From contig CALXLX010000019.1 in the NCBI GenBank assembly GCA_944389315.1, positions 1 to 48,272 of the forward strand: a stretch of 48,272 bases of DNA, given 5' to 3'. This DNA comes from an uncultured Opitutales bacterium (GTDB lineage: Bacteria > Verrucomicrobiota > Verrucomicrobiia > Opitutales > Intestinicryptomonadaceae). The translations under genes were made by a program, and so were the position numbers. This document shows, in pieces, positions 7,750 through 16,861 of this stretch. The notes beneath the pieces were generated by a model. It was not told the origin of the DNA and did no database searches. It saw only the letters and a list, made by a program, of their open reading frames with translations. Each line of letters begins with the position of its first letter. Within the stretch, counting starts at the first letter, position 1.

Positions 7750-8200
7750 CGGCGTTGTGCGGAATATGATGGGGTTCTCGCTGCTCGAGTGCATAGTGTC
7801 CCTAGCACTCTTTGCGGCTGCGAGCGTCATGATAGGCCAGGCGTGCTTCAACACCCTGACATGTCTGGACGGCTTGAAAAAGGATTCCTACTCTGACGGC
7901 CTGAAAGACTACATCAGGGCGAATATCGTAGCGCAGGATTCCCTTGACGAGATAGAGGGTGGCTTTGACATAGACGATCCCGACGGCGGAATAATAAACG
8001 TCATAGGAATAGCCGAGATGACCCAGATAGCGGACCTGTTCCGCCTGGACTACGAAGTTTCCTCTGACAGGGGGGAATATTCGGAGTCGATGCTGCTGAT
8101 AAGGAAGAACTGGTACGAGTACGTCTCTGACCGCGATACGCTCGTCGACGACCGCACCGATTGGCTCGACGAAAAGCGCAGGAAGGAGGCCTTGAAATAG
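7733..8200 (+). CDS. gspI: type II secretion minor pseudopilin, GspI-like
   Basis: 155 residues from the TTG at 7733. The leader ends in MMG/FSLLECIVSLALFAAASVM, a canonical Gly cleavage site with Glu at +5. It is followed by a small acidic periplasmic domain with VSSDRGEYSESMLLIRKNWYE as the strand-rich end. Size, position after gspH and the xxLLE helix fit GspI, which with J and K forms the pseudopilus tip. Sequence identity beyond the helix is too low to be certain. It ends 2 bases before the gspJ start. Confidence 0.78.
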   Translation: MRSRNNGVVRNMMGFSLLECIVSLALFAAASVMIGQACFNTLTCLDGLKKDSYSDGLKDYIRANIVAQDSLDEIEGGFDIDDPDGGIINVIGIAEMTQIADLFRLDYEVSSDRGEYSESMLLIRKNWYEYVSDRDTLVDDRTDWLDEKRRKEALK

Positions 8201-8202
8201 GC

Positions 8203-9057
8203 ATGTTTGGCGCGCCCATGCATGAAGGCCTAAGGCCCCCAAGCAATGCGGGAAGAAATCCTTGCATGCCGGAATATGGATGGGGCGGGCCGGCCTCAGA
8301 AACGGGCAGAAGGCGCCTGGGGGGCTCTCGGAGAGGGGCATTCTCTCTTATAGAGGTTCTGCTGGCAATGTCCATAGCCGGAATTGTGATGACTGCCGTC
8401 TGCGCCATGCTTTTTAACATGGTCTCCATAATGGAGTCTTTCGAGAACGACAATCCGTTTGCGTCTCATGTTGACAGGGTTGAGAAGTTTCTAACCTCGA
8501 GAATAGCGGCGTCGAGATTTGCCGGGGCTGCGGATACTGATTTGCGCGGCACGGCTCTTTCCCAGGATTTGAACATATCATATTCGCGCCCGCCCGACGC
8601 CAACACCTCGGACAATCTCAGACTGTGCTTCGGGGTTTCGGACGATCATCCCCTCTTTGTGTCGTCAAAATCCATAACCTCCGAGAAGGTCTGTTGGCTG
8701 GATCTTTCCGAGGACGAAGGCCTGTCTTTGCTCTGGTGTTTCGCGCGCAAGGAGGACACCCTCATGGAGGATTCTGAGCGCCCGGTTTACAGAACGAAAA
8801 TTTCTCCCTATGTGAAGTCCATAGAATATCTCTACTATTATGCGGACGGCTTCGGATGGACCTGGGAAACCGAGATAAAGGAGGGGTCGGACGCTGCAAA
8901 GCAGCTGCCGACTCTCATAAAGCTCGAATTTGAGCACGGCACGGAGAAAGCCGTAAGGTTCATCCCGGTATTCGGCATAGCCGATACGACGTTTTACAAG
9001 CCCTCCTCATACAAGAGCGCCGAGGGCGGGGGCTCGTCTGGAGGCGGCGGAAAATGA
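8203..9057 (+). CDS. gspJ: type II secretion minor pseudopilin, GspJ-like
   Basis: 284 residues from the ATG at 8203. AAGGAGG lies at 8183-8189, 13 bases away, somewhat far. The prepilin motif RRGA/FSLIEVLLAMSIAGIVM appears only after about 46 residues, so the leader is unusually long, Gly/Pro/Arg-rich and not membrane-like. The ATG at 8266 would shorten it to about 25. The periplasmic domain includes SPYVKSIEYLYYYADGFGWTW and a strand LIKLEFEHGTEKAVRFIPVF, resembling the GspJ end. A Gly/Ser tail closes it. It overlaps gspK by 4 bases (ATGA). Confidence 0.82.
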   Translation: MFGAPMHEGLRPPSNAGRNPCMPEYGWGGPASETGRRRLGGSRRGAFSLIEVLLAMSIAGIVMTAVCAMLFNMVSIMESFENDNPFASHVDRVEKFLTSRIAASRFAGAADTDLRGTALSQDLNISYSRPPDANTSDNLRLCFGVSDDHPLFVSSKSITSEKVCWLDLSEDEGLSLLWCFARKEDTLMEDSERPVYRTKISPYVKSIEYLYYYADGFGWTWETEIKEGSDAAKQLPTLIKLEFEHGTEKAVRFIPVFGIADTTFYKPSSYKSAEGGGSSGGGGK

Positions 9058-10100
9058 AAGATCGAAAGCTGCACTTTTTTGTGCGTGGGCGGCGCTCAGG
9101 AGTTCTCCTGCTGTTTGTGCTAGGCATGATGGCGGTGCTGTCGTTCGTGCTTGTCCAGATTATAAACTATGCGCAAACGCAATTTAAGTCCCGAGCGTCC
9201 GACATAGTCGTAAACCAGCTGAGGCTCGATGCGTACAACGCCCTTTATGCCGTGATAGCCGAGCTCGAGGAGTACGTGGAAATAGACAAGGGGCTATATT
9301 CGGCCGACCAGGGGTGGGGGAAGTGCTTTTCCGAGGGGAGAGTGGAACTCCCCAGCGGCTCTGAAGTGGAGGTTAAAGTGGAGGATTTGTGCGGAAAAAT
9401 ATCTCTTCCGAACATACCGCATGAAGATTTTAAAACAGTATTCGAGTTCCTCGGCTTCACCGACGTGGACGCGCAGACCATAGCCGACTGTTTCTTCGAC
9501 TGGACGGATTCCGACGACGCCGTCAGGCAAAACGGAGCCGAGAAGGACGATTACGACGACTATTCCGCAAAACCTCCCAACAGGCCTCTTGAGAGCTTTT
9601 CCGAGCTGAGGCAGATAAAGGATTTCGACTCTCTGTTCTTCGATGAAAACGGCGTGCCGAACGAGCTCTACGAGACGTTTACAAGGATATTCACCCTCGA
9701 ACAGTTCAGGGAGACAAACATAAATTCCGCTTCGGCGGAGGTGCTGGAGATTCTCTGCGAGATATCCTCCTACGACTACGATCCGCGCACCTACGACATA
9801 ATCAGGGGCAAGACCGTGCCCATAACAGACGGCATTTCCTGGGTGAAGAATTCCGAGGAGCTCCTAAGCCGCGGAATTTCCTTTCCGACCAAGAACATAG
9901 GCTTTCAGACGAGCCGTTTGAAGATAGAAATTACGGTCAAGAGGGGGTTGGCCGAGTATGTTCTTACGGCCATCTATGGCACGCCTATCTCGTCGTCGGC
10001 TTCAAACGCCAAGACTTCCTCGGGGGGGACGTCTAAAAACGCCGACACGCGTTCCGGGTTCTACATACTGAAAATATCGGAGCGGGTAGACTCCGATTAG
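9054..10100 (+). CDS. gspK: type II secretion minor pseudopilin GspK
   Basis: 348 residues, a normal GspK size. The N-terminus RSGVLLLFVLGMMAVLSFVL is the GspK form of the pilin helix, lacking Glu5 as GspK does. The body has the LPNIPHEDFKTVFEFLGF ... FDWTDSDDAVRQNGAEKDDY region matching the GspK segment before its helix-hairpin domain (usual WxDxDxxxxxxGAExxxY). TNINSASAEVLEILCEI matches the typical second helix-hairpin. GspK caps the pseudopilus tip. The start overlaps the gspJ stop as ATGA. Confidence 0.92.
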   Translation: MKDRKLHFFVRGRRSGVLLLFVLGMMAVLSFVLVQIINYAQTQFKSRASDIVVNQLRLDAYNALYAVIAELEEYVEIDKGLYSADQGWGKCFSEGRVELPSGSEVEVKVEDLCGKISLPNIPHEDFKTVFEFLGFTDVDAQTIADCFFDWTDSDDAVRQNGAEKDDYDDYSAKPPNRPLESFSELRQIKDFDSLFFDENGVPNELYETFTRIFTLEQFRETNINSASAEVLEILCEISSYDYDPRTYDIIRGKTVPITDGISWVKNSEELLSRGISFPTKNIGFQTSRLKIEITVKRGLAEYVLTAIYGTPISSSASNAKTSSGGTSKNADTRSGFYILKISERVDSD

Positions 10101-10121
10101 CGAAATTTTTATGCTTCAAAT

Positions 10122-11207
10122 GTGAAACTTTTTCTTTTAAATGACATTTATCTAAAAAAGGCCATGCAACAAAAGGGGTCCGATAATAATATAATTTTGG
10201 CTGATTCCGCGTTCTTCATGAAGATATTGGACGCGGACAAGGCTTTGTCTGATGCCGATTGCAGGGCTCTGGCGTCCAACTATCTGGAGACTTCCGCGCC
10301 GTTGCCTATGGAACAGCTCATGTGGGGGGTGTCGAGGCGCGGAGGGAAGGTTTTGGTGTATGCGGCCGCGTCGCATCGCCTGCTTGCTGATTCGGACATC
10401 TCAGAGGAATTGATGTCTGCAAGGCGGGTGTTCCCTTCTTTTGCGGCGGTATTTGCGGCCCCCTTTGAGGACGGCAAATATTGTTACGAAAACGGCGGGG
10501 AGGCAGTTGAGTTTGAGGTTAGCGGCGGCGAGATTTCGGACTTCGACATATATGACGGCGCTTCAAATGCGGAGGGCGCGGCGGGCTTTAGCCTGAATGT
10601 TTCCGAAAGCACGGTCGGGCCTAAGTTTAACGCGGATTTTAAGGACGCAAAGCGGCAGCCCGTCAAATGGAGGATTTCAAACTCCCGCATGCGGAATTTG
10701 TGCGACGTCCGCTCGAGGGCGCAGCTTGCGGAGATTTCAAAGAGAATGTTAAGGGGGGCTTTGGCTGGCGCATTTTTCGCGTTTGCGATTCTTGCTTTCG
10801 TGTGCATGGCCGTCTGGCAGATTTCCCTGATGGTATCGGCATCTAATGTCGCTTCCGTGCGTGCGGACTTGGATGCTATATCTCCGAAGGCAAAGGCGGT
10901 CGAGGCTATGAGCGAGCAGCTCGCATTCATGGGGTCGCTTTCAAAAAAGCCCTTGTACAATGTGCGCCTCTTGGCCATAGCCAACAGGGCAAGATCTCCC
11001 GATGTGGAATTTTCAAAGACTTCCGCGACCTCCCCGAACGAATTGCAAATCTTCGGAAAGGCCGACAGCGCCGGGTCTGTGAACAAGTTCGAGGAGGAGC
11101 TGGGTAAGATGCCGCAGATAAAGTCGGTCAGGGCGAGCGTGCCGAGCTCAAAGTCCGGGAACGCGCAATTTGAAATCAATATAACTTTTAGGGACGACGT
11201 CAGATGA
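10122..11207 (+). CDS. gspL: type II secretion inner-membrane assembly protein, GspL-like
   Basis: 361 residues from a GTG at 10122. The cytoplasmic N-terminal half (about 1-205) corresponds to the actin-like domain that binds GspE, but is shortened and diverged. One membrane segment lies at about residues 210-235 (AGAFFAFAILAFVCMAVWQI). A periplasmic ferredoxin-like domain follows, ending in NELQIFGKADSAGSVNKFEEELGKM ... FEINITF, the typical GspL/PilN end. Between gspK and gspM this is the expected gene. It overlaps gspM by 4 bases. Confidence 0.83.
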   Translation: MKLFLLNDIYLKKAMQQKGSDNNIILADSAFFMKILDADKALSDADCRALASNYLETSAPLPMEQLMWGVSRRGGKVLVYAAASHRLLADSDISEELMSARRVFPSFAAVFAAPFEDGKYCYENGGEAVEFEVSGGEISDFDIYDGASNAEGAAGFSLNVSESTVGPKFNADFKDAKRQPVKWRISNSRMRNLCDVRSRAQLAEISKRMLRGALAGAFFAFAILAFVCMAVWQISLMVSASNVASVRADLDAISPKAKAVEAMSEQLAFMGSLSKKPLYNVRLLAIANRARSPDVEFSKTSATSPNELQIFGKADSAGSVNKFEEELGKMPQIKSVRASVPSSKSGNAQFEINITFRDDVR

Positions 11208-11761
11208 TGGATCTTTTAAAAAAGGCCAAGGCGTTTTATTTTTCGCGCACCAAGCGCGAGAAAATAATGCTGTACGCCTTCGTGATTGCTGGATTGGGGC
11301 TTTGGTATACCAATCTGTCGGAAAAGTCCCGCGAGCTCGAGGAGACGATGTTGGATATTTCCGCGCGTCTCGACGCGGCGCGCATGGTGATATCCCGAGA
11401 GGGAGAAATTAAGGCGAATCTCGAAGCTGCCCGCAAAGCTTTTGACCCGTCGAAGACGGTGTCTGCAAGGGCTTTGCAGGACATGGTTGAAAAGAGCGCC
11501 AAGGACAGTTCTTTGCAGTACGAGACAAGCCTGCCGCAGTCTTCCGAGGGGGCTCTTTCGGGAGGGGTTTCGGTGTCTACACTGCGTTTTACCGCGCAGC
11601 ATGCCTCGCTTTCCAACCTGGTGGAGTTTGAACGCCGCCTGCGCGCGCTCGAACCTTACGCGGTCGTAAAGGAGGCGCTCTTTTCGGCCGACGGCAAGGG
11701 CTTTGTAAATGCGCGCTATAAGATATGCTCATTTGAATTTTCAAACCAAACAGAAAAATGA
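11204..11761 (+). CDS. gspM: type II secretion inner-membrane protein, GspM-like
   Basis: 185 residues with the GspM plan: a short basic cytoplasmic start (SRTKREKIML), one membrane helix at about residues 22-37, a coiled-coil (about 40-85) and a periplasmic ferredoxin-like domain with STLRFTAQHASLSNLVEFERRLRAL and a final strand. GspM (PilO-like) pairs with GspL to form the inner-membrane platform. It overlaps gspL (ATGATG) and gspD (ATGA) by 4 bases each, so translation is coupled across the three genes. Confidence 0.85.
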   Translation: MMDLLKKAKAFYFSRTKREKIMLYAFVIAGLGLWYTNLSEKSRELEETMLDISARLDAARMVISREGEIKANLEAARKAFDPSKTVSARALQDMVEKSAKDSSLQYETSLPQSSEGALSGGVSVSTLRFTAQHASLSNLVEFERRLRALEPYAVVKEALFSADGKGFVNARYKICSFEFSNQTEK

Positions 11762-14448
11762 AGAAATTTTCCGCAATAATATTGACGCTCTTTTCGGCGG
11801 CTCTTGCCTGCGCGCAAGATGCCTCCGCCGCGACTCCGCCGCCAGCGCAGCCTCCGGCCGGGCAGACTCCAGAGGCCGTGGAGCTTGACGACGACGAGAT
11901 TATGCCTCCTCCGCCGGCGAATGTGGAAAATATGGATCCGCCGGAGCAGCCCGTCGGGCAGCAGGCGGTTCCGGCTGCGGATGGGCAGACGCCTCCCGCA
12001 GGCGGCATGATGCCGCCGCCCCGCCCCTACGCGGGGCGTAGCGACGAGGGCGGCCCGTCGTTGCCTCCTCCCGGAGGAATGCATCCCGGCGCGGCGCCGG
12101 CCCAGGGGGCATACGCTTCCCCGGCGGGAGCGCCCGCGGGAGCTCCGGACCCGCTTAAGAGCATGGTGGAGTCATCTTCGTCCCCGGCGGCGGGGGCGCC
12201 GCAGGCTCCGGCGGATAAACCGGCCATTCCTACCGACGATTTGCAGGGTCCCTTCTACTTCGTGGACGAGTCTCCGATACAGGTCATAAAGATATTGGAG
12301 GCGCTCTCGGGAAAGCTGGTGTTGCAGAGCTCGAATCTGCCCAATGCGAAGATAAATTTCGCCACTAAATCGAGAATGGTGCGCTCGGAGGCGGTAGCGG
12401 CGTTCGAGTCTCTCTTGAGCCTCAACGGAATAGCCATAATACCCGTCGGGGAAAAATACCTCAAGGCCGTTCCGAGCGATTCCGTCGCAACGCAGGCTCC
12501 GCAGTTTATAATGGGAAGCCCGTCGGACTTGCCCGTCAGCCTGAATTTCTACACCAAGCTTTTCGAGCTTGAATATATGGAGATGGACAAGCTCGGCGAT
12601 AAGCTAAAGCCCTTCCTCAGCGCGGGCAAGGTGTCTTCCGCGGAGGTTTTCCCAAGGAGCAATGCGGTGCTTGTAACGGACACGCTGGCAAACCTCCAGC
12701 GCATAGAGCTGCTTTTGAAGAAGCTGGACACTCCCGCCCAGGTTAGGGAGGACGTAGGGTTCGTGCAGCTGAAGAATGTTTCGGCGGAGGATATGAAAAT
12801 ACGCCTGACAAACATGCATGGGGACATTCTCAAGCGCTATTTTGAAAACACCACTATAGAGGTGGACCCCCGCACAAACCAGGTGATAATAGTCACGCAA
12901 AAGGGTAATCTGCCCTTTATAAAAAACCTTATAGACGGGTTGGATATCCCGGCGGATCCGCTCCTTAAAAGCGATGTGATATACATCAAGCATGGGGACG
13001 CAAAAGACGTTGTGCAGGTTCTCAATACCGTGATTACAGGCCAGCAGCAGGCCGCAAGAAACGCCTCTAATTCAAAGAGCAGGCAAAGCGCGGCCACGCG
13101 CGCGGCCACGCGCGCGGCGGGAGCGAAGCCTCCCACTCCGTCCAAGGCCACCCGAGATACGGATTCTGGAATGCAGTTTAGCGAATATGTCACCACGACG
13201 GCCGACGAGTGGAGCAATTCAATAGTAGTCTACGGAACTCCCTCAGACCTGCTTCAAGTCAGGGATCTCGTCGAGAAGCTGGACATACAGCTTTACCAGG
13301 TCCGCATAGACGTAATAATAACGGAGGTTACCCTCACGGACAACCAGGTGTCGGGCCTGAGCACTTTCGGATTGTCGTTCGGGGACACGGGGTCGGAGGA
13401 ATGGCCCAAACAAAGCGGACGCTTCTCGGGGACCACTTCCACATACAATTTATCCTCGAATACAAATCCGGCCTTCAAGATATCGGCTAACGAGAGCGGC
13501 TTTGATGCGGTTTTCAATACGGCGCAGGAAAACAGCAACGTGAAGGTGCTGTCGTCTCCGAGCATTACGACGTCGCACAACAAGGAGGCGTATGTCAACG
13601 TAGGCCAGAAATATCCGATTATAACAAGTTCCACGTCGGATATCGTAAATACGAACACGACAAAGAGCTCCGTGGAGCTTAGGGATATAGGCATCAAGCT
13701 GACGGTGACTCCGCGCATAGGCGAAAACGGGATAGTCCAGATGGAGGTCCACCAGGAGGTTGAAACCATAGTCGACTACACCACCATAGACCAGAACCAG
13801 CAGCCGATAATAGGCACCCGCGAGGCGGAGAGTTTCATAAGCGTACAAAGCGGCGAGACCATAGTCATGGCGGGCTTGCAGCAGGTGGACGTGTCGGACA
13901 AAGGCGGGAAAGTCTGGCTCTTGGGCGATTTGCCCGTCTTGGGTTGGCTGTTCTCCCCGTCGAGTTCCGACCTCACCCGCAGGGAGCTTATAATATTCAT
14001 CAGGCCTACCGTGGTTAAGAGCTCCAAGATAGAGGATATAATGACGGATAAGGCTATCGCCAATTCCTCCTACGGCGAGGAGATACTGGACTACTTTGAG
14101 GACGGCAATTTCTATTCGCGCAAGGAGCTTCGCGACAAGGAGCGCAAGTTTGAGGACAACAGGTTTTACAACCGCCTGTGGCGCAGGCCCTGGAGCTTGC
14201 TTGTCCCTCCGGAGTCAAAGACGGTTTCGGGAATGCTCAACGACGAGCTTTCCGCCCGCAAAAGGGCCGACGAGGAAATTGCAAAGCACAGCGCCGCCGC
14301 AAATTCGCCAGACTCGGAGGCTAAGTCTGCGGAGGCGGAAAAAACGGAGGCTGCTGACGGGGACGCCACCCCGGAAGGTGATGCCGGCGGCGAGTCGGCG
14401 CCCGAGCCGCAGAGGCCAAAATACAAAAGCAGAAACTTTAGAAAATAG
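11758..14448 (+). CDS. gspD: type II secretion secretin GspD
   Basis: The outer-membrane channel. 896 residues, longer than the usual 650-700 because of a Pro/Ala-rich linker (about 22-155) after the signal peptide and an acidic Ala/Glu tail (about 850-896). The N0 domain lies at about 160-240, followed by N1 (about 265-330), N2 (about 335-400) and N3 (about 405-515). N3 contains an insert with a duplicated AATR unit. The secretin core (about 515-765) includes VKVLSSPSITTSHNKEAYVNVGQ, IGIKLTVTPRIGENG and a GETIVMAGLQ...PVLGWLFSP segment typical of the family. A Cys follows the signal hydrophobic stretch (ALAC), only a marginal lipobox. It starts inside the gspM stop. Confidence 0.96.
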   Translation: MKKFSAIILTLFSAALACAQDASAATPPPAQPPAGQTPEAVELDDDEIMPPPPANVENMDPPEQPVGQQAVPAADGQTPPAGGMMPPPRPYAGRSDEGGPSLPPPGGMHPGAAPAQGAYASPAGAPAGAPDPLKSMVESSSSPAAGAPQAPADKPAIPTDDLQGPFYFVDESPIQVIKILEALSGKLVLQSSNLPNAKINFATKSRMVRSEAVAAFESLLSLNGIAIIPVGEKYLKAVPSDSVATQAPQFIMGSPSDLPVSLNFYTKLFELEYMEMDKLGDKLKPFLSAGKVSSAEVFPRSNAVLVTDTLANLQRIELLLKKLDTPAQVREDVGFVQLKNVSAEDMKIRLTNMHGDILKRYFENTTIEVDPRTNQVIIVTQKGNLPFIKNLIDGLDIPADPLLKSDVIYIKHGDAKDVVQVLNTVITGQQQAARNASNSKSRQSAATRAATRAAGAKPPTPSKATRDTDSGMQFSEYVTTTADEWSNSIVVYGTPSDLLQVRDLVEKLDIQLYQVRIDVIITEVTLTDNQVSGLSTFGLSFGDTGSEEWPKQSGRFSGTTSTYNLSSNTNPAFKISANESGFDAVFNTAQENSNVKVLSSPSITTSHNKEAYVNVGQKYPIITSSTSDIVNTNTTKSSVELRDIGIKLTVTPRIGENGIVQMEVHQEVETIVDYTTIDQNQQPIIGTREAESFISVQSGETIVMAGLQQVDVSDKGGKVWLLGDLPVLGWLFSPSSSDLTRRELIIFIRPTVVKSSKIEDIMTDKAIANSSYGEEILDYFEDGNFYSRKELRDKERKFEDNRFYNRLWRRPWSLLVPPESKTVSGMLNDELSARKRADEEIAKHSAAANSPDSEAKSAEAEKTEAADGDATPEGDAGGESAPEPQRPKYKSRNFRK
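13089..13118 (+). repeat. 12-bp in-frame tandem repeat inside gspD
   Basis: CGCGGCCACGCG occurs twice in perfect tandem (13089-13100 and 13101-13112), followed by half a unit. It encodes consecutive Ala-Ala-Thr-Arg units in the linker insert of the N3 domain. Gain or loss of one unit keeps the frame. Confidence 0.85.
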
Positions 14449-14457
14449 GTCTGCGTC

Positions 14458-15108
14458 GTGAAAAATATAATGTTACAGATTGCGGTTTTACTGTCTGCCT
14501 GCGGGGCGCTTGTCGCGCAGTCGCACAGCCCGCAACCTGCCGCCGCGGGAGGCGGCGCAGGCGCTCCGGTGGGGGGCGTGCCGGCGGCTCCGGGGGACGA
14601 CTTCGAGCTTTTGGAGTCTTTGAAGCTGAACAGCCCCTTCGGAAGGCTCACCGGGGACGGCAAAGGCGGCTCTCCTGAAGAGCAGCAGGCTGCCAATGTA
14701 AAGCTTCAGGGAATAGTGAGGGTTGACGGTGTCTGGCTCTTCAGCCTCGCAGACGTCAAGGAAAAGAGGTCTGAATGGGCGCAGCTGGGAGAGACTAAGC
14801 TGGGCTGCATGGTTCAGTCTTACGATCCGAAGACCGGCATATTGGGGGTATCCATAAACGGGAGGAATTATCCCATAAGCCTAAAGGAGAGGGATAGCCT
14901 CAAGGATGCGCCGCCTCCTCCGCCCCAGGGTGGGCCTCCTCCCGGAGGCAGGCGCGGATTCCGTTCATTGCCTCCGGAAAAGCGCAAGGAATTTTTGCAG
15001 AATGCCATTAGAAATATAGACAGGGAAATCGCCGAGAGGAAGAGAAATGCCGCCGCGAACAGCCGCCAGGGAGGTGGTAATTCAGGGCGTTCCCCTGCGA
15101 GGCGCTAA
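14458..15108 (+). CDS. PilP/GspC-like secretion lipoprotein (candidate)
   Basis: 216 residues from a GTG at 14458, 9 bases after gspD. The N-terminus has a hydrophobic stretch ending in the lipobox L12-S-A-C15, so it is probably a lipoprotein. A Pro/Gly/Ala-rich linker follows. Residues about 80-145 (VKLQGIVRVDGVWLFSLADV ... GCMVQSYDPKTGILGVSING) look like the HR/PilP fold that links the inner platform to the secretin. The end is a Pro-rich patch and a charged helix. No other GspC candidate is in the operon, so this is the best one. A pilotin role is an alternative. The assignment rests on pattern and position, not on a clear family match. Confidence 0.65.
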   Translation: MKNIMLQIAVLLSACGALVAQSHSPQPAAAGGGAGAPVGGVPAAPGDDFELLESLKLNSPFGRLTGDGKGGSPEEQQAANVKLQGIVRVDGVWLFSLADVKEKRSEWAQLGETKLGCMVQSYDPKTGILGVSINGRNYPISLKERDSLKDAPPPPPQGGPPPGGRRGFRSLPPEKRKEFLQNAIRNIDREIAERKRNAAANSRQGGGNSGRSPARR

Positions 15109-15145
15109 ATGGCCGATTACGAATGAACAATAAACGATTTGCAAA

Positions 15146-16849
15146 ATGCCGACCGAAAAATCAGATAAGGACATTTTAGAGCGGGTCTTCGACGCGTTGC
15201 CGAATCCGCTTTCCGACGAGGCGAAAGAGGAGGTTCGCCTTGCGGAGCGTCCGCGCAGGGCATTGTCTTTGCTTGAGAAAACCGCTTTGAGCGAGCTCGA
15301 ACTTCTCGGTGTTCTTTCCAAATTTTTTTCTTTGGAGAAGACGGAATCTTTCAAGTGCGTGGAAAATCCGCAGAAGGTTATTCCCATAAGGCTCATAAAC
15401 GAGTATCAATGCCTGCCGATATCCTCGGACGAAAAGACTTTGACTCTTGCGGTTTCCCTGCCTCCGGATAAGGACATGTCGGATTGGGTAAAGTCCATTA
15501 CGGGGAAGTCGCCGGTATGGATTCTCGCCCCGGCGGTCAAGATGTTCGAGAGCATATCGGAGAAGTTCGGCGTCGGCGCGGACAGCCTTTCCGAGGACGA
15601 CGCGGGAGATTTCGCGGACAATACCACCGACGACGTAGAGGAGGACGAAAACGCCGCTATAATAAAATTTGTAAACGAGATAATCTCCCGTGCAATGTCC
15701 GACAGGGCCACGGATATTCACATAGAGCCGCAGAGCGATTCTCTGGACATACGTTACCGCATAGACGGCAATCTCGTTCCCGTGCGCGTGCCGGACAACC
15801 TTCTTAAATTTAAGGACGCCATAATATCGCGCATAAAGATTATGGCAAAGCTCAACATATCCGAGAAGCGCAGGCCGCAGGACGGGCGCATAGGCTTTAC
15901 CCTAAAAAGCGGCGAGGAGATAGACATAAGAATCTCATCCCTGCCGACCATGTACGGGGAGAGCGTTTCCATGCGTCTTCTGAGCAAGAAGACGCAGCCT
16001 GTAGGCATAAAGGATTTGGGCTTTTTGCCCGACGACATAGAAAAAATATTGAAACCCCTAGCAAGGCCGCACGGCATAATCCTGGTGACTGGCCCTACGG
16101 GATCTGGAAAATCTACTACGCTGACAGCGTTTATAAGAAAGCTGCGTTCTCCGGAGATTAGGATAATTACGGTGGAGGATCCTGTCGAGTACGAGGTCGA
16201 GGGCGTCAACCAGACGCAGGTCCACCCGGAGATAGGACTGACGTTTTCATCCGTGCTGCGCTCAGTTTTGCGACAGGACCCGGACGTCATTATGATAGGC
16301 GAGATACGCGATAGGGAAACCGCCGATATAGCCATAAGGGCGTCGCTTACCGGGCACCTCGTTTTGAGCACGCTGCACACCAACGATGCGGCCGGAGCCT
16401 TCGCAAGGCTCATAGACATGGACATAGAGCCGTTTTTGATATCGTCGAGCGTGGAGATGGTGATGGCGCAGAGGCTGGTCAGAAAGCTCTGTTTTTGCAA
16501 GCAGCCGGCAAACTTGGATTCTTCGTATTTGGCATCGTGCCTGGGCTCTTTGGGGGTTGACCAATCGGAGCTGGCCAATGCCGGCGGCATATGTAAGCCC
16601 GTCGGTTGCCAACACTGCAAAGGCATAGGGTACAAGGGCCGTTTGGCCATTGTGGAGGTCATCCTTGCGACAGATTCCCTGCGCGAGGCCGTTTTGCACC
16701 GTAAAACGGCCGCAGAAATAAGAACTCTCGCGGAAAGGCAGGGTATGAGATCCTTGCAAAAATGCGGGTGGGAACTTTTGAAACTCGGTCGCACTGGGCT
16801 TGAGGAGATAATGCCGTATGCGTCGATAAGCGGGGATATCCCGCAGTAA
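15146..16849 (+). CDS. gspE: type II secretion ATPase GspE
   Basis: The cytoplasmic hexameric ATPase that powers pseudopilus assembly. 567 residues. The N-terminal GspL-binding region (about 1-160) is followed by the N2 part (DRATDIHIEPQSDSLDIRYRIDG). The nucleotide-binding core has Walker A GPTGSGKSTT (residues 316-325), the Asp box VEDPVEYEVEGVNQTQV, Walker B DPDVIMIGEIRD and the His box LSTLHTNDAAGA. The zinc region has C-x-C (LCFCKQ) and later CKPVGCQHC, so the first half differs from the usual C-x2-C. The ATG at 15146 has no visible Shine-Dalgarno. Confidence 0.96.
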   Translation: MPTEKSDKDILERVFDALPNPLSDEAKEEVRLAERPRRALSLLEKTALSELELLGVLSKFFSLEKTESFKCVENPQKVIPIRLINEYQCLPISSDEKTLTLAVSLPPDKDMSDWVKSITGKSPVWILAPAVKMFESISEKFGVGADSLSEDDAGDFADNTTDDVEEDENAAIIKFVNEIISRAMSDRATDIHIEPQSDSLDIRYRIDGNLVPVRVPDNLLKFKDAIISRIKIMAKLNISEKRRPQDGRIGFTLKSGEEIDIRISSLPTMYGESVSMRLLSKKTQPVGIKDLGFLPDDIEKILKPLARPHGIILVTGPTGSGKSTTLTAFIRKLRSPEIRIITVEDPVEYEVEGVNQTQVHPEIGLTFSSVLRSVLRQDPDVIMIGEIRDRETADIAIRASLTGHLVLSTLHTNDAAGAFARLIDMDIEPFLISSSVEMVMAQRLVRKLCFCKQPANLDSSYLASCLGSLGVDQSELANAGGICKPVGCQHCKGIGYKGRLAIVEVILATDSLREAVLHRKTAAEIRTLAERQGMRSLQKCGWELLKLGRTGLEEIMPYASISGDIPQ

Positions 16850-16861
16850 GGCTGAGTGAAT

